From Aureococcus anophagefferens (taxonomy: Eukaryota; Sar; Pelagophyceae; Pelagomonadales; Pelagomonadaceae), in assembly GCF_000186865.1 (NCBI RefSeq), contig NW_008705575.1:806910-859650 (forward strand): a stretch of 52,741 nucleotides of DNA, written 5' to 3'. The position numbers and the translations under genes are program-made. The notes beneath the pieces were generated by a model. It searched no databases, was not told where the DNA came from, and saw only the letters and a program-made list of their open reading frames with translations. Below are positions 9,852 to 18,435 of this stretch, in pieces; the first letter of the stretch is position 1; the number at the start of each line of letters is the position of its first letter.

Positions 9852-10465
9852 ATGATCCGCAAGCTCCTCTGCCTCTCCCTGCTCCTCGGCGCGTCGGCCC
9901 TGGCCACGCCGAAGCGCGCCGCGACGCCGCGGCTCCGCGCGGCCGTCGAGGTCCGCGGCGGCGCGCTCATCCCCAAGGAGGGCTTCGTCAAGGCCTGCGC
10001 GTGGGTCTACGGCATCTACGGGATCCAGTTCACGCCAGCGTCGAGCGACAGGAGTGTTTTTTTGCGTGAATTTCGCCTGAAGATGTGAAGACATCCGACC
10101 CGTCGCACTTGGTAGGTTCACGCTGATGACGAAGAAGTTCATCGAGGACCACTTCCAAGGGCCCGCGGACCCGCTCGCGATCTTCATGGCGCGCGGCGCG
10201 GGCGTCTCGATCATGTGGATGGCCTGGTCCCTCACGAAGCTGCCGCTGGAGACGGTCTTCCTGCGCGACGCCGCGTCCCGCGCGATTCCGCGCGTCACGC
10301 GCGACGCGTCGCAGGCCCCTCGTCGTCTACAACGTGCTCACCGGCCTCGTCTACCCCTGGAACGCCGCGTACATCTCCAAGCTCCCCGTCAAGTACCCGA
10401 TGCACTACGTGCCGGAGGCCCTGATGGCCGGCTTCTCCGTCGCCGGCATCCTCGCCGCCATGTAG
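9852..10465 (+). CDS. Small membrane protein with N-terminal leader (copy A)
   Basis: The model is join(9852..10027, 10116..10274, 10315..10465), 161 aa. Exon 1 encodes a hydrophobic leader, MIRKLLCLSLLLGASALA, followed by a basic stretch, consistent with an ER signal or bipartite plastid leader. Intron 1 (10028-10115) is a family 3 introner, and its removal gives YGIQFTLMTKKF. Exon 2 has a membrane-like segment around VSIMWMAWSL. Exon 3 encodes VYNVLTGLVYPWNAAY and ends GFSVAGILAAM. The second intron (10275-10314, 40 bp, GT...CAG) is inferred because the reading frame changes there. The family is not recognised. An almost identical paralogue lies at 13627-14240. Confidence 0.65.
10036..10115 (+). 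mobile_element. Family 3 introner (80 bp) forming an intron
   Basis: The element runs from CAGCGTCGAGCGACAGGAGTG-like sequence to CACTTGGTAG. It is flanked by a perfect 8-bp TSD, GTTCACGC (10028-10035 and 10116-10123). The left TSD provides the GT donor and the element provides the terminal AG, so splicing removes 10028-10115 (88 bp) and restores the frame. The same element occurs at 13811-13890 and, on the minus strand, at 33101-33181. Confidence 0.85.
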
Positions 10466-10485
10466 GTCGACGCCCGAACTTGAAC

Positions 10486-11196
10486 TTAAGACCCCGCGGG
10501 CATGCGCTTCAGCACGAAGAGGCCGCCGCGCGAGCCCCGCGAGAGCCGGAGGTCGCCGTCGACGTACGTCGTCACGATCTCGCCCCGGGGCCGCGGCAGC
10601 GGGAGCGTGACGACGTCGTTGACGTCGAAGCCCTCGAAGGTGATGGCCAGCCGGTCCGCGTCGTCCGTCGCCTCCGCGGAGCCGAAGACGCGGAGCTTGA
10701 GGGTCTGGCCGAGCGCCGTGATGCGCACGCGATTGTCGACGACGCGCGCGGTCACGTCGACGACCTGCTCGTTCGCGACCTTGAGCGGGCCGTCGCGGTC
10801 GCGCGAGTCGCCGCCGGCGAGGAAGGGCGCGACCTTGAAGAGCAGGCCGTAGATGCGGTTCGAGATCTCCTGCGGCAGGTCGCTCAGCAGCGCGGAGCCG
10901 GGCCGGGGCGACGCCGTCTGCGTCGAGTAGACCAAGGCCCAGCGGCCGCTCACGTCGCCCGTGCGCACGTCCGCCTCCTCGACGCGCGCGGCTCGCCGCA
11001 GGATCTCCGCCTCGCCGGCGCGCCTGCCGATGGAGGTCAGCAGGTCCTGCTTCAGCGCGTCGACCACGGCGGTCGCGGCGGCGCGCCGCGGCGGCGCGCG
11101 GAGCGGGTGGCCGCCGCGCGGGCCGACGAAGGCGGTCGTGCCGCACGCCAAGCACAGCGCGGCGACCATGGCGCGCGCGCGGTTGAGAGTGCTCAT
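10486..11196 (-). CDS. PAP/fibrillin plastid lipid-associated protein (copy A)
   Basis: The protein is about 236 aa from the ATG at 11196. The frame is open further upstream, but this start gives a clean leader, MSTLNRARAMVAALCLACG followed by TTAFVGP, which matches the signal peptide plus Phe cleavage motif of secondary-plastid proteins. The mature part has PAP/fibrillin features: ALKQDLLTSIGRRAG, then VSGRWALVYSTQT (about 95-107), and the C-terminal signature TYVDGDLRLSRG followed by GLFVLKR. Fibrillins are lipid-binding proteins of plastoglobules and thylakoids. It is convergent with the small membrane gene, with stops 20 bp apart. The paralogue is at 14255-14965. Confidence 0.85.
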   Translation of the reverse strand: MSTLNRARAMVAALCLACGTTAFVGPRGGHPLRAPPRRAAATAVVDALKQDLLTSIGRRAGEAEILRRAARVEEADVRTGDVSGRWALVYSTQTASPRPGSALLSDLPQEISNRIYGLLFKVAPFLAGGDSRDRDGPLKVANEQVVDVTARVVDNRVRITALGQTLKLRVFGSAEATDDADRLAITFEGFDVNDVVTLPLPRPRGEIVTTYVDGDLRLSRGSRGGLFVLKRMPAGS

Positions 11197-11474
11197 ACCG
11201 CAGCGTCGCCGGTGAATCATGGCGCGCGGGCGCGCGCCGGCAGAGGGAGAGCGCATGCCTCCACAGTCAATTGCCATGGCGCCACAGTGATCTCACAGTG
11301 AGCTATGATGTTGACCAAGTTATTGAAGGGGAATGCGCCATGTTGAATCGATGGTGAATCATATATTAGAGTTTCATGCATAGATTAGAGTTGCTCTCAG
11401 CGCCGAGCGCCTCGACCTTTGGGCAGCCGTCCTGACCTGGGCAGCCGTCCTGAGAGAGAAGAGGCGGACCCGTC

Positions 11475-12371
11475 ATGTCGGCGCCCCTGGCCGCGTCCGG
11501 CTCGGAGCCGGACCTCGGCGCCGTGTCGACGAAGACCGTGGACGCCGAGGGCAACGCGACGGTCGTGACCGTCGCGTCGGGCAGCGTCGCGTCGGCCCCG
11601 GCGCCCGTGCCCGAGCCGGAGCCCCTGCCGGCGAACATGAAGGCGCAGCTCGACAAGGCGAGGAAGGCCGAGGAGAAGTACGAGAAGTCGCCCTGGAGCA
11701 CGAACAAGCTCAGCGAGGCGCTCAAGTGCTACGAGACCGTCCTGGAGTTCTACGACGCGACGCCCGCGTGGGCGGACCACCTCGACGTCGCTAAACTGCT
11801 CGTGGCCATGGGCGACTGCAGTCGAAAGAAGAACGCGCAGGGCGTGGAGAAGGCGCTGGCCATGTACGAGCGCGGCTACGCGATCCTCGAGAAGCGCCTC
11901 GGGCCCGAGTCCATCGAGCTCGTGGAGCCCATGGAGAAGATGGCCGGCGTGCTCGTCAAGGCCTTCTCCGGCGAGTTCGCGAACGCGGAGAAGCTGCTGC
12001 GGCGCTGCGTGCAGCTCATCGAGCAGCACCGCGGGCCCGACGACGCGTCCATGGCGGCGGCCTGCGTCGACCTCGGCGCCGTGCTGCGGAAGATCGGCTC
12101 GTGCGACGAGGCCGTGGCCGTCGAGGAGCGCGCGGTCGCCGTCCTCCTGAAGACGGCGCCGGACAAGCCCGACGCGGGCGTGCTCCAGGGCGCCGTCGCG
12201 CTGGCCGTCTGGAAGCTCGGCGACCTGCCCAAGGCGACGACGACGATGGAGGCGGCCTGCGCAGAGCTCGCCAAGTTCCCCGACATGTCCGAGAAGCCGC
12301 CGACGAACCACTACATCGTCATGCTCCAGAAGATGAAGGCCGGCGAGGACCGGCCCATCACGCCCGAGTAG
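11475..12371 (+). CDS. TPR / kinesin-light-chain-like protein (copy A)
   Basis: This is a single-exon, 298-aa protein. After a Val/Ala/Pro-rich N-terminus (about 1-55), helices with tetratricopeptide spacing follow: EALKCYETVLEFY, KALAMYERGYAILEKRLG, NAEKLLRRCVQLIEQHRG and EAVAVEERAVAVLL. The repeats are more degenerate than in the gene at 13-1932. This suggests a cytosolic protein-binding scaffold, with no catalytic motif. It is divergent from the fibrillin gene (278 bp between starts) and almost identical to the paralogue at 15213-16109 (two substitutions, Thr/Ala and Lys/Thr). Confidence 0.85.
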   Translation: MSAPLAASGSEPDLGAVSTKTVDAEGNATVVTVASGSVASAPAPVPEPEPLPANMKAQLDKARKAEEKYEKSPWSTNKLSEALKCYETVLEFYDATPAWADHLDVAKLLVAMGDCSRKKNAQGVEKALAMYERGYAILEKRLGPESIELVEPMEKMAGVLVKAFSGEFANAEKLLRRCVQLIEQHRGPDDASMAAACVDLGAVLRKIGSCDEAVAVEERAVAVLLKTAPDKPDAGVLQGAVALAVWKLGDLPKATTTMEAACAELAKFPDMSEKPPTNHYIVMLQKMKAGEDRPITPE

Positions 12372-12400
12372 GCGCCAAAGGGGGGGGTTCTCACGTGTTT

Positions 12401-12579
12401 CTATGAGTGGACCTCGGCGGCGCAGCCGGCCGCGTGCTGGTGGCCGCGCGTGCCGTCGAGCGCGCCGCACATGCCGTCGACGCAGCCGTAGCCCGGCGAG
12501 TTGCAGGGCAGCCCCCAGAGGCACATCTCCGGGACCCGCGCCGCGCCGAGGAATTCGGCGCGCGAGTCCGGCGAGTGTC
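12401..12579 (-). CDS. DOPA-dioxygenase-like protein, copy A, 5' part lost in gap
   Basis: This is the 3' end only (about 59 codons plus stop) of a gene whose complete paralogue lies at 16139-16840. The visible part, from about SRAEFLGAARVPEMCLWG to the end, is identical in protein sequence to the paralogue. The reading frame enters the 50-N gap, so the rest is missing from the assembly rather than shown to be deleted. Confidence 0.75.
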
Positions 12580-12629
12580 NNNNNNNNNNNNNNNNNNNNN
12601 NNNNNNNNNNNNNNNNNNNNNNNNNNNNN
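12580..12629. other. Assembly gap (50 N)
   Basis: A run of exactly 50 N joins the 3' end of the copy A dioxygenase-like gene to intron sequence of a second RAD54 first exon. The round length suggests a scaffold gap of unknown size. Confidence 0.98.
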
Positions 12630-13118
12630 TGGTGATTTGCCGTCGAAATTCTCAAAGGGGACGCCGCGGCGCGCCGGCTCCTCCTCTGCCTCCTCGTCCT
12701 CCTTCGCGGAGTCGTCCGTCGTGAACGAGAGGTCGAGCATGGGCGCGACGACCTGGCCCGCGGCGAAGTCGCGGCCGGAGAGGAACTTGGACTGGAGGCC
12801 CACGCCCTTGATGCGCTTGCGGCCCAAGGACTTCTGCTTGAGTAGCTCGTCCGCGCGCTTCGACCGCTTGCCGCCGATGCTTTTGAAGCCCTGGCGGACC
12901 GTCACGGCCGTCGTCGACAGGATGCCGGGCATGAAGGACCGGCGCACGACCTCGACGTCGCCGCCGCGCTCCGCGTCCTCATTGTCGCGCTTGAAGTTTT
13001 CGACCTCGGGCGCGCGAGCCGCGACGGCCAGGCCGCAAGCGCCGAGCCGCTTCGTGGGCGGCGGCGACTTCCCGCGGCTCGGCGCCGACGGCGCCTTGAG
13101 CATCTGGAACTTCTTCAT
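12630..13118 (-). CDS. Second copy of the RAD54 first exon, partial gene or fragment
   Basis: The exon (12663-13118, 152 codons, ATG at 13118) is nearly identical to RAD54 exon 1 at 5506-5958, differing by a few substitutions and one extra Glu codon. It keeps the same GTCCCC donor. The following intron sequence resembles the first copy without the introner (TTTGAGAATTTC against TTTGAGAGTTTC), then runs into the gap. Upstream, similarity stops a few bases 5' of the ATG. It may be the start of a second RAD54 whose remainder is in the gap, or an isolated fragment. Confidence 0.6.
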
Positions 13119-13626
13119 CGTGGATGTGGCGGGTCGCGGCGTGCGGGCGGCGGCGCGCGGGCGATGCGCGCGATCGGGTCACGGCGCGCGGGCGGCGGCG
13201 CGCGGGCGATGCGTGCGATCGTGGAGGTGGTGAAGGTTCCCTGAGGAACGTGCGTGTGACGACGAAGGTGATGTAAGAGACGACGGCGCGGCCAACTGTG
13301 GCGGCGTGCGCCGGCGCAAAACCGAGCGGTCGAGCGGGGAGCCTCACGATCGAGACGGTTCTGCGTGTTGAAGAGGAAACGTCGTGGAGTGTCGTGGATG
13401 TTGCTGTGCTTGGTGTTTGTGCGGCTGCCCGTGTCGCGATCTTTGATTCTGATTCTTTGGCAGCGCATTCTAGTGGACAGCCGTCGTTTGCATCGCACGT
13501 CGCAGCGTCTGCGCTAGTTTGGTACTGGACACTGCCGCTTGTAGCGGGATCGTAGCGGGATCTTTTTTAGTAAATTGGAAGACGCTCAAGCGGGGCAGCC
13601 TAAACCCCACAACGCAGGCACCGAAG
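13119..13626. other. Intergenic region with a short GC-rich tandem repeat
   Basis: No gene is recognised. Two tandem copies of a roughly 45-bp unit rich in GCGGGCGGCGGCGCGCGGGC lie at about 13139-13222. Duplication unit B begins near 13433, with sequence matching 9591 onward and internal indels relative to unit A. Confidence 0.5.
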
Positions 13627-14240
13627 ATGATCCGCAAACTCCTCTGTTTCTCCCTGCTCCTCGGCGCGTCGGCCCTGGCCACGCCGAAGCGCGCCGCGAC
13701 GCTGCGGCTCCGCGCGGCCGTCGAGGTCCGCGGCGGCGCGCTCGTCCCCAAGGAGGGCTTCGTCAAGGCCTGCGCGTGGGTCTACGGCATCTACGGCATC
13801 CAGCTCACGCCAGCGTCGAGCGAAGGAGTGTTTTTTCGCGTGAATTTCGCCTGAAGATGTGAAGAAATCCGACCCCGTCGCACTTGGTAGGTTCACGCTG
13901 ATGACGAAGAAGTTCATCGAGGACCACTTCCAAGGGCCCGCGGACCCGCTCGCGATCTTCATGGCGCGCGGCGCGGGCGTGTCGATCATGTGGATGGCCT
14001 GGTCCCTCACGAAGCTGCCGCTGGAGACGGTCTTCCTGCGCGACGCCGCGTCCCGCGCGATTCCGCGCGTCACGCGCGACGCGTCGCAGGCCCCTCGTCG
14101 TCTACAACGTGCTCACCGGCCTCGTCTACCCCTGGAACGCCGCGTACATCTCCAAGCTCCCGGTCAAGTACCCGATGCACTACGTGCCGGAGGCCCTGAT
14201 GGCCGGCTTCTCCGTCGCCGGCATCCTCGCCGCCATGTAG
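13627..14240 (+). CDS. Small membrane protein with N-terminal leader (copy B)
   Basis: The model is join(13627..13802, 13891..14049, 14090..14240), 161 aa, with exon lengths identical to copy A. The leader is MIRKLLCFSLLLGASALA. Intron 1 carries the same family 3 introner. The upstream TSD here reads GCTCACGC instead of GTTCACGC, so the donor would be GC rather than GT. The second, 40-bp intron (14050-14089) is conserved with copy A. Family and function are unknown. Confidence 0.65.
13811..13890 (+). mobile_element. Family 3 introner, copy B
   Basis: This 80-bp element is paralogous by segmental duplication with 10036-10115. It ends CACTTGGTAG. The flanks are GCTCACGC (13803-13810) and GTTCACGC (13891-13898), 7 of 8 matching. 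One substitution turns the presumed GT donor into GC. Confidence 0.8.
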
Positions 14241-14254
14241 GTCGGCGCCCCGAC

Positions 14255-14965
14255 TTAAGACCCCGCGGGCATGCGCTTGAGCACGAAGAGGCCGCCGCGC
14301 GAGCCCCGCGAGAGCCGGAGGTCGCCGTCGACGTACGTCGTCACGATCTCGCCCCGGGGCCGCGGCAGCGGGAGCGTCACGACGTCGTTGACGTCGAAGC
14401 CCTCGAAGGTGATGGCCAGCCGGTCCGCGTCGTCCGTCGCCTCCGCGGAGCCGAAGACGCGGAGCTTGAGGGTCCGGCCGAGCGCCGTGATGCGCACGCG
14501 ATTGTCGACGACGCGCGCGGCCACGTCGACGACCTGCTCGTTCGCCACCTTGAGCGGGCCGTCGCGGTCGCGCGAGTCGCCGCCGGCGAGGAAGGGCGCG
14601 ACCTTGAAGAGCAGGCCGTAGATGCGGTTCGAGATCTCCTGCGGCAGGTCGCTCAGCAGCGCGGAGCCGGGCCGGGGCGACGCCGTCTGCGTCGAGTAGA
14701 CCAAGGCCCAGCGGCCGCTCACGTCGCCCGTGCGCACGTCCGTCTCCTCGACGCGCGCGGCTCGCCGCAGGATCTCCGCCTCGCCGGCGCGCCTGCCGAT
14801 GGAGGTCAGCAGATCCTGCTTCAGCGCGTCGACCTCGGCGGTCGCGGCGGCGCGGCGCGGCGGCGCGCGGAGCGGTTGTTTGTTGTGTGGGCCGACGAAG
14901 GCGGTCGTGCCGCACGCCAAGCACAGCGCGGCGACCATGGCGCGCGCGCGGTTAAGAGTGCTCAT
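14255..14965 (-). CDS. PAP/fibrillin plastid lipid-associated protein (copy B)
   Basis: This is the paralogue of 10486-11196 with the same leader (MSTLNRARAMVAALCLACG, TTAFVGP) and the same fibrillin signature (VSGRWALVYSTQT, TYVDGDLRLSRG, GLFVLKR). Differences cluster just after the leader, where PRGGH becomes PHNKQ, with isolated changes elsewhere. That is the pattern expected of a transit peptide under weak constraint. It probably acts in the plastid on lipids or plastoglobules. It is convergent with the copy B membrane gene. Confidence 0.85.
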   Translation of the reverse strand: MSTLNRARAMVAALCLACGTTAFVGPHNKQPLRAPPRRAAATAEVDALKQDLLTSIGRRAGEAEILRRAARVEETDVRTGDVSGRWALVYSTQTASPRPGSALLSDLPQEISNRIYGLLFKVAPFLAGGDSRDRDGPLKVANEQVVDVAARVVDNRVRITALGRTLKLRVFGSAEATDDADRLAITFEGFDVNDVVTLPLPRPRGEIVTTYVDGDLRLSRGSRGGLFVLKRMPAGS

Positions 14966-15212
14966 ACCGCAGCGTCGCCGGTGAATCATGGCGCGCCGGC
15001 CGGCAGGGCAGAGGGAGAGCGCATGAGATGAGCGCATGAGTGAGCGCACGTCGAGGTCCACAGGCTAAAGCTGAATCGATGGTGAATCCTATATTGAGCC
15101 TCGGGAGAGTTTCGCAATAGATTAGAGTTGCTCTCAGCGCCGAGCCGCCTCGACCTTTGGGCAGCCGTCCTGACCTGGGCAGCCGTCCTGAGAGAGAAGA
15201 GGCGGACCCGTC

Positions 15213-16109
15213 ATGTCGGCGCCCCTGGCCGCGTCCGGCTCGGAGCCGGACCTCGGCGCCGTGTCGACGAAGACCGTGGACGCCGAGGGCAACGCGACGG
15301 TCGTGACCGTCGCGTCGGGCAGCGTCGCGTCGGCCCCGGCGCCCGTGCCCGAGCCGGAGCCCCTGCCGGCGAACATGAAGGCGCAGCTCGACAAGGCGCG
15401 GAAGGCCGAGGAGAAGTACGAGAAGTCGCCCTGGAGCACGAACAAGCTTAGCGAGGCTTTGAAATGCTACGAGGCCGTCCTCGAGTTCTACGACGCGACG
15501 CCCGCGTGGGCGGACCACCTCGACGTCGCGACGCTGCTCGTGGCCATGGGCGACTGCAGTCGAAAGAAGAACGCGCAGGGCGTGGAGAAGGCGCTGGCCA
15601 TGTACGAGCGCGGCTACGCGATCCTCGAGAAGCGCCTCGGGCCCGAGTCCATCGAGCTCGTGGAGCCCATGGAGAAGATGGCCGGCGTGCTCGTCAAGGC
15701 CTTCTCCGGCGAGTTCGCGAACGCGGAGAAGCTGCTGCGGCGCTGCGTGCAGCTCATCGAGCAGCACCGCGGGCCCGACGACGCGTCCATGGCGGCGGCC
15801 TGCGTCGACCTCGGCGCCGTGCTGCGGAAGATCGGCTCGTGCGACGAGGCCGTGGCCGTCGAGGAGCGCGCGGTCGCCGTCCTCCTGAAGACGGCGCCGG
15901 ACAAGCCCGACGCGGGCGTGCTCCAGGGCGCCGTCGCGCTGGCCGTCTGGAAGCTCGGCGACCTGCCCAAGGCGACGACGACGATGGAGGCGGCCTGCGC
16001 GGAGCTCGCCAAGTTCCCCGACATGTCCGAGAAGCCGCCGACGAACCACTACATCGTCATGCTCCAGAAGATGAAGGCCGGCGAGGACCGGCCCATCACG
16101 CCCGAGTAG
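15213..16109 (+). CDS. TPR / kinesin-light-chain-like protein (copy B)
   Basis: This 298-aa paralogue of 11475-12371 differs at two residues (Ala for Thr in CYEAVLEFY, Thr for Lys in DVATLLV). The same degenerate tetratricopeptide helices are seen. Several changes are synonymous, so both copies look under coding constraint. It ends 30 bp before the stop of the convergent dioxygenase-like gene. Confidence 0.85.
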   Translation: MSAPLAASGSEPDLGAVSTKTVDAEGNATVVTVASGSVASAPAPVPEPEPLPANMKAQLDKARKAEEKYEKSPWSTNKLSEALKCYEAVLEFYDATPAWADHLDVATLLVAMGDCSRKKNAQGVEKALAMYERGYAILEKRLGPESIELVEPMEKMAGVLVKAFSGEFANAEKLLRRCVQLIEQHRGPDDASMAAACVDLGAVLRKIGSCDEAVAVEERAVAVLLKTAPDKPDAGVLQGAVALAVWKLGDLPKATTTMEAACAELAKFPDMSEKPPTNHYIVMLQKMKAGEDRPITPE

Positions 16110-16138
16110 GCGCCAAAGGGGGGGGTTCTCACGTGTTT

Positions 16139-16840
16139 CTATGAGTGGACCTCGGCGGCGCAGCCGGCCGCGTGCTGGTGGCCGCGCGTGCCGTCGAGCG
16201 CGCCGCACATGCCGTCGACGCAGCCGTAGCCCGGCGAGTTGCAGGGCAGCCCCCAGAGGCACATCTCCGGGACCCGCGCCGCGCCGAGGAATTCGGCGCG
16301 CGAGTCCGGCGAGTGGTCGCCCCACTGGCAGCCGCTGTTCGGATGGCGCATGACGGGAATCGTCAGGTTCTCGTACGCGCGGACCCAGCCCGCGACCTCG
16401 TCGATGTAGACGGCGGGCACGTAAAACTCGTTCTGGCACGTGCTCCACGGGCCCTCCGGGGGTTCGCCGACCGGACAGGTGCCGTTTCCACACGTCCACC
16501 CGTTGGACCGCGTCGCGAGCGCGGTCGCGGCGCACGCGCCGTAGATGTATTTCGCGCCGTCGGCGATGCAGTTGGGGCCCCAGGGGCTCGGTTCGACGCT
16601 GCCGCCCTTGCCGTACTTCGCGAACGCCGCGCAGAAGTCGCGCTGGAAGCGCTGCACGGCCGCCTCTTCCTCGTGTGTGTAGTGCAGGTAGTGAATATGC
16701 CACGAATAGCCTTTTTGCGCAGTGAAGCTGCCGTTCTTCTCGCTCACGGGCTGGTGCACTCGCGGGTCGGCCCAGCGCAGGTCGTCGCAGCGGCTCGTCA
16801 GCGCGGACGCCGTGACCGCGAGCGCTAGCAGCGAGAACAT
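16139..16840 (-). CDS. Secreted DOPA 4,5-dioxygenase-like protein
   Basis: The protein is 233 aa with an N-terminal signal peptide (MFSLLALAVTASALTSR). The motifs HIHYLHYTHEEE (about 48-59) and VMRHPNSGCQWGDHSPDSR (about 163-181) match the two histidine-containing segments of the DOPA 4,5-dioxygenase family (HIHYL and HP.(T)...DH). The protein is Cys-rich, with at least ten Cys in the mature part, and has N-glycosylation-type NGS/NGT sites, both consistent with secretion. The substrate is unknown. The family call rests on these two motifs. A truncated copy is at 12401-12579. Confidence 0.65.
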   Translation of the reverse strand: MFSLLALAVTASALTSRCDDLRWADPRVHQPVSEKNGSFTAQKGYSWHIHYLHYTHEEEAAVQRFQRDFCAAFAKYGKGGSVEPSPWGPNCIADGAKYIYGACAATALATRSNGWTCGNGTCPVGEPPEGPWSTCQNEFYVPAVYIDEVAGWVRAYENLTIPVMRHPNSGCQWGDHSPDSRAEFLGAARVPEMCLWGLPCNSPGYGCVDGMCGALDGTRGHQHAAGCAAEVHS

Positions 16841-16899
16841 GGTGAATTCCAGGCCAATCGATTGTGATTGGTTTTAAATTGCGCGCTTCAACAACAGGT

Positions 16900-18246
16900 C
16901 TAGAGCGCCTTGGCGAAGATGGCGTCCGTGAAGGCCGTGGCGCGGGCGACGGTGTCCGGGTCCTTGGAGAGGGGCGCCGACTTCGGTCGGAGGAGGTTCG
17001 CCAGCGCGCCGCTGTCGACCTTCTCCGTGAGGCCGAGCTGCTTGACGAGGTTCCGCTCCGCGACCGCGCGCTTGAGCTTCGTCGTGATGATCTCGCCGAG
17101 GGCCGCGTCGGCGGCGTGGTCGCCCGACGCCGACCGCTCGAGGAGCGCGCCGGCCTCCGGCGCCGCGAGCAACGACTCGCGGGCCGCGGCCTTGTGGCTC
17201 TCCTTCGCGCGGACCGACTTCAGCGTCACCTGCGTCATCAACGCCAAATCCGCCGCGAGGACCATGCGCGGCAACGACGCGTCGGTCTCGGACTTGGCCC
17301 CGAGCGTCGGCATGGCCACGTCGAAGGGCTGCCAGCGCTCGCGGGCCATGGCCGCCGCGATGGCGTCGGCGATCTTCGCCGCGCCGCGCCGCGTCGTGAG
17401 GCAGATGCCCGGCTGGCACGTGATGACGAGCGCGCCCTTCCAGCCGCCGGCGCCGCGCGCGTAGCGCGGCCAGGTCTCGTAGAAGGCGCCGACGCCGTGG
17501 CCGCCGGGCGGCTCGGGGATGCCGAGCTGCTCCCGGGACTCCGCGTAGGTGCTGGACCAGAGCCAGACCGCGTCGACGGTCGCGGGCATTTTTTCCGCGA
17601 GGACCGCGAGGCGCGCGCGGAAGTCCGCGGGGAAGTGGGCGTCGTCCTCGCTCACGAGGCGCGCCTCGTGGGCGTCGCCGGCGCCCGCCGCCGCCGCCCG
17701 GAAGGCCTCGAGGAAGCTTAGGACGATCGCGTTCGCGCCCGCGCCCGTAGCGACGTCGTCCGTCGGGATCATGTGCGGCGACCGCGCGGGGTCGTTTTGC
17801 GCGGCGACGTAGGCGGCGCAGGTCGGCGTGACGGCCCTGACGCGCCGCGGCACCATGTCCAGCGCCGCGCACTGCTTCTCCTGGAGCGCGCGGCGGTCGC
17901 CGCACGCGTCCGTGTTCACGAAGTAGAGCGGCAGCTTCGCGGACGCCGGCGTCTTCAGCGACGGCGGTTTCGGGAGCGCCGGCGCCTTGATCGGCGCGGG
18001 CGTCTCCGGCGCGTCGACGCGCTTGAGCACCTTGCGCGACACGTAGCCGGCCGCGGGCTGGACGAGGCGGAGCCGCTCGAGGTTGGCCTCGACCGTCGGC
18101 GCCCCGGCGCTTACTACCGCCGTCCCTGGCGCCAGCACCGTGACGAGCTCCGACGCGATGGCCACGCCGGACCGCACGGCGGCGCCGCGCTTCCCGCAGA
18201 CGACCCAGTGCGCGAGGCCCGCGTCGAGCTTGTCGTTCCACCCCAT
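16900..18246 (-). CDS. Glycosyltransferase family 25-like protein
   Basis: The protein is 448 aa from the ATG at 18246. The frame is open further upstream, but this start lies just downstream of a divergent promoter region. The central part has LYFVNTDACGDRR and, later, LVSEDDAHFPADF, resembling the LVNLDRR...LEDDA..P layout of GT25-type glycosyltransferases. It is followed by VWLWSSTYAES and a block ending TCQPGICLTTRRGA. The N-terminal 80 residues (VAIASELVTVLAPG) and the C-terminal 130 helical residues are not recognised. There is no clear signal peptide. Donor and acceptor sugars cannot be inferred. Confidence 0.5.
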   Translation of the reverse strand: MGWNDKLDAGLAHWVVCGKRGAAVRSGVAIASELVTVLAPGTAVVSAGAPTVEANLERLRLVQPAAGYVSRKVLKRVDAPETPAPIKAPALPKPPSLKTPASAKLPLYFVNTDACGDRRALQEKQCAALDMVPRRVRAVTPTCAAYVAAQNDPARSPHMIPTDDVATGAGANAIVLSFLEAFRAAAAGAGDAHEARLVSEDDAHFPADFRARLAVLAEKMPATVDAVWLWSSTYAESREQLGIPEPPGGHGVGAFYETWPRYARGAGGWKGALVITCQPGICLTTRRGAAKIADAIAAAMARERWQPFDVAMPTLGAKSETDASLPRMVLAADLALMTQVTLKSVRAKESHKAAARESLLAAPEAGALLERSASGDHAADAALGEIITTKLKRAVAERNLVKQLGLTEKVDSGALANLLRPKSAPLSKDPDTVARATAFTDAIFAKAL

Positions 18247-18435
18247 CAGCTTGCTCTCCGAAGTGGGCTGCATCGATGGGTAAATTAGAAAATATGAAAT
18301 GCTTGAGGCAGCCCTAAAAGGAGGCCCCACGATGCGCAAGTTTAAAGGCATGGCCGACGGCGCGAGACGGACGCAGGAGGAGGGGCGAGTGAGAAAGAAG
18401 GCTTGAGCGCCGGCGCCTTGACCGGGGCGGGGGCG

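Larger units (their letters stand above)
9591..12579. repeat. Segmental duplication, unit A
   Basis: This block is repeated in direct orientation at about 13433-16317 (offset about 3738-3776 bp) with the same gene order: small membrane protein (+), PAP/fibrillin (-), TPR protein (+), DOPA-dioxygenase-like (-). The encoded 298-aa TPR proteins differ at two residues. Unit A stops at the 50-N gap, which truncates its last gene. This is either a recent duplication or two haplotypes placed in tandem by assembly. Confidence 0.9.
13433..16317. repeat. Segmental duplication, unit B
   Basis: This is the direct repeat of unit A (9591-12579). It is complete, and the dioxygenase-like gene continues past the point where unit A meets the gap. 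Differences are mostly single substitutions in coding sequence, plus indels in spacers (for example a shorter 5' region before 13627). Confidence 0.9.

Noticed and set aside
12630..13118. Calling this a complete second RAD54 gene
   Set aside because: Only the first exon is visible and the helicase domain is absent or hidden by the gap.
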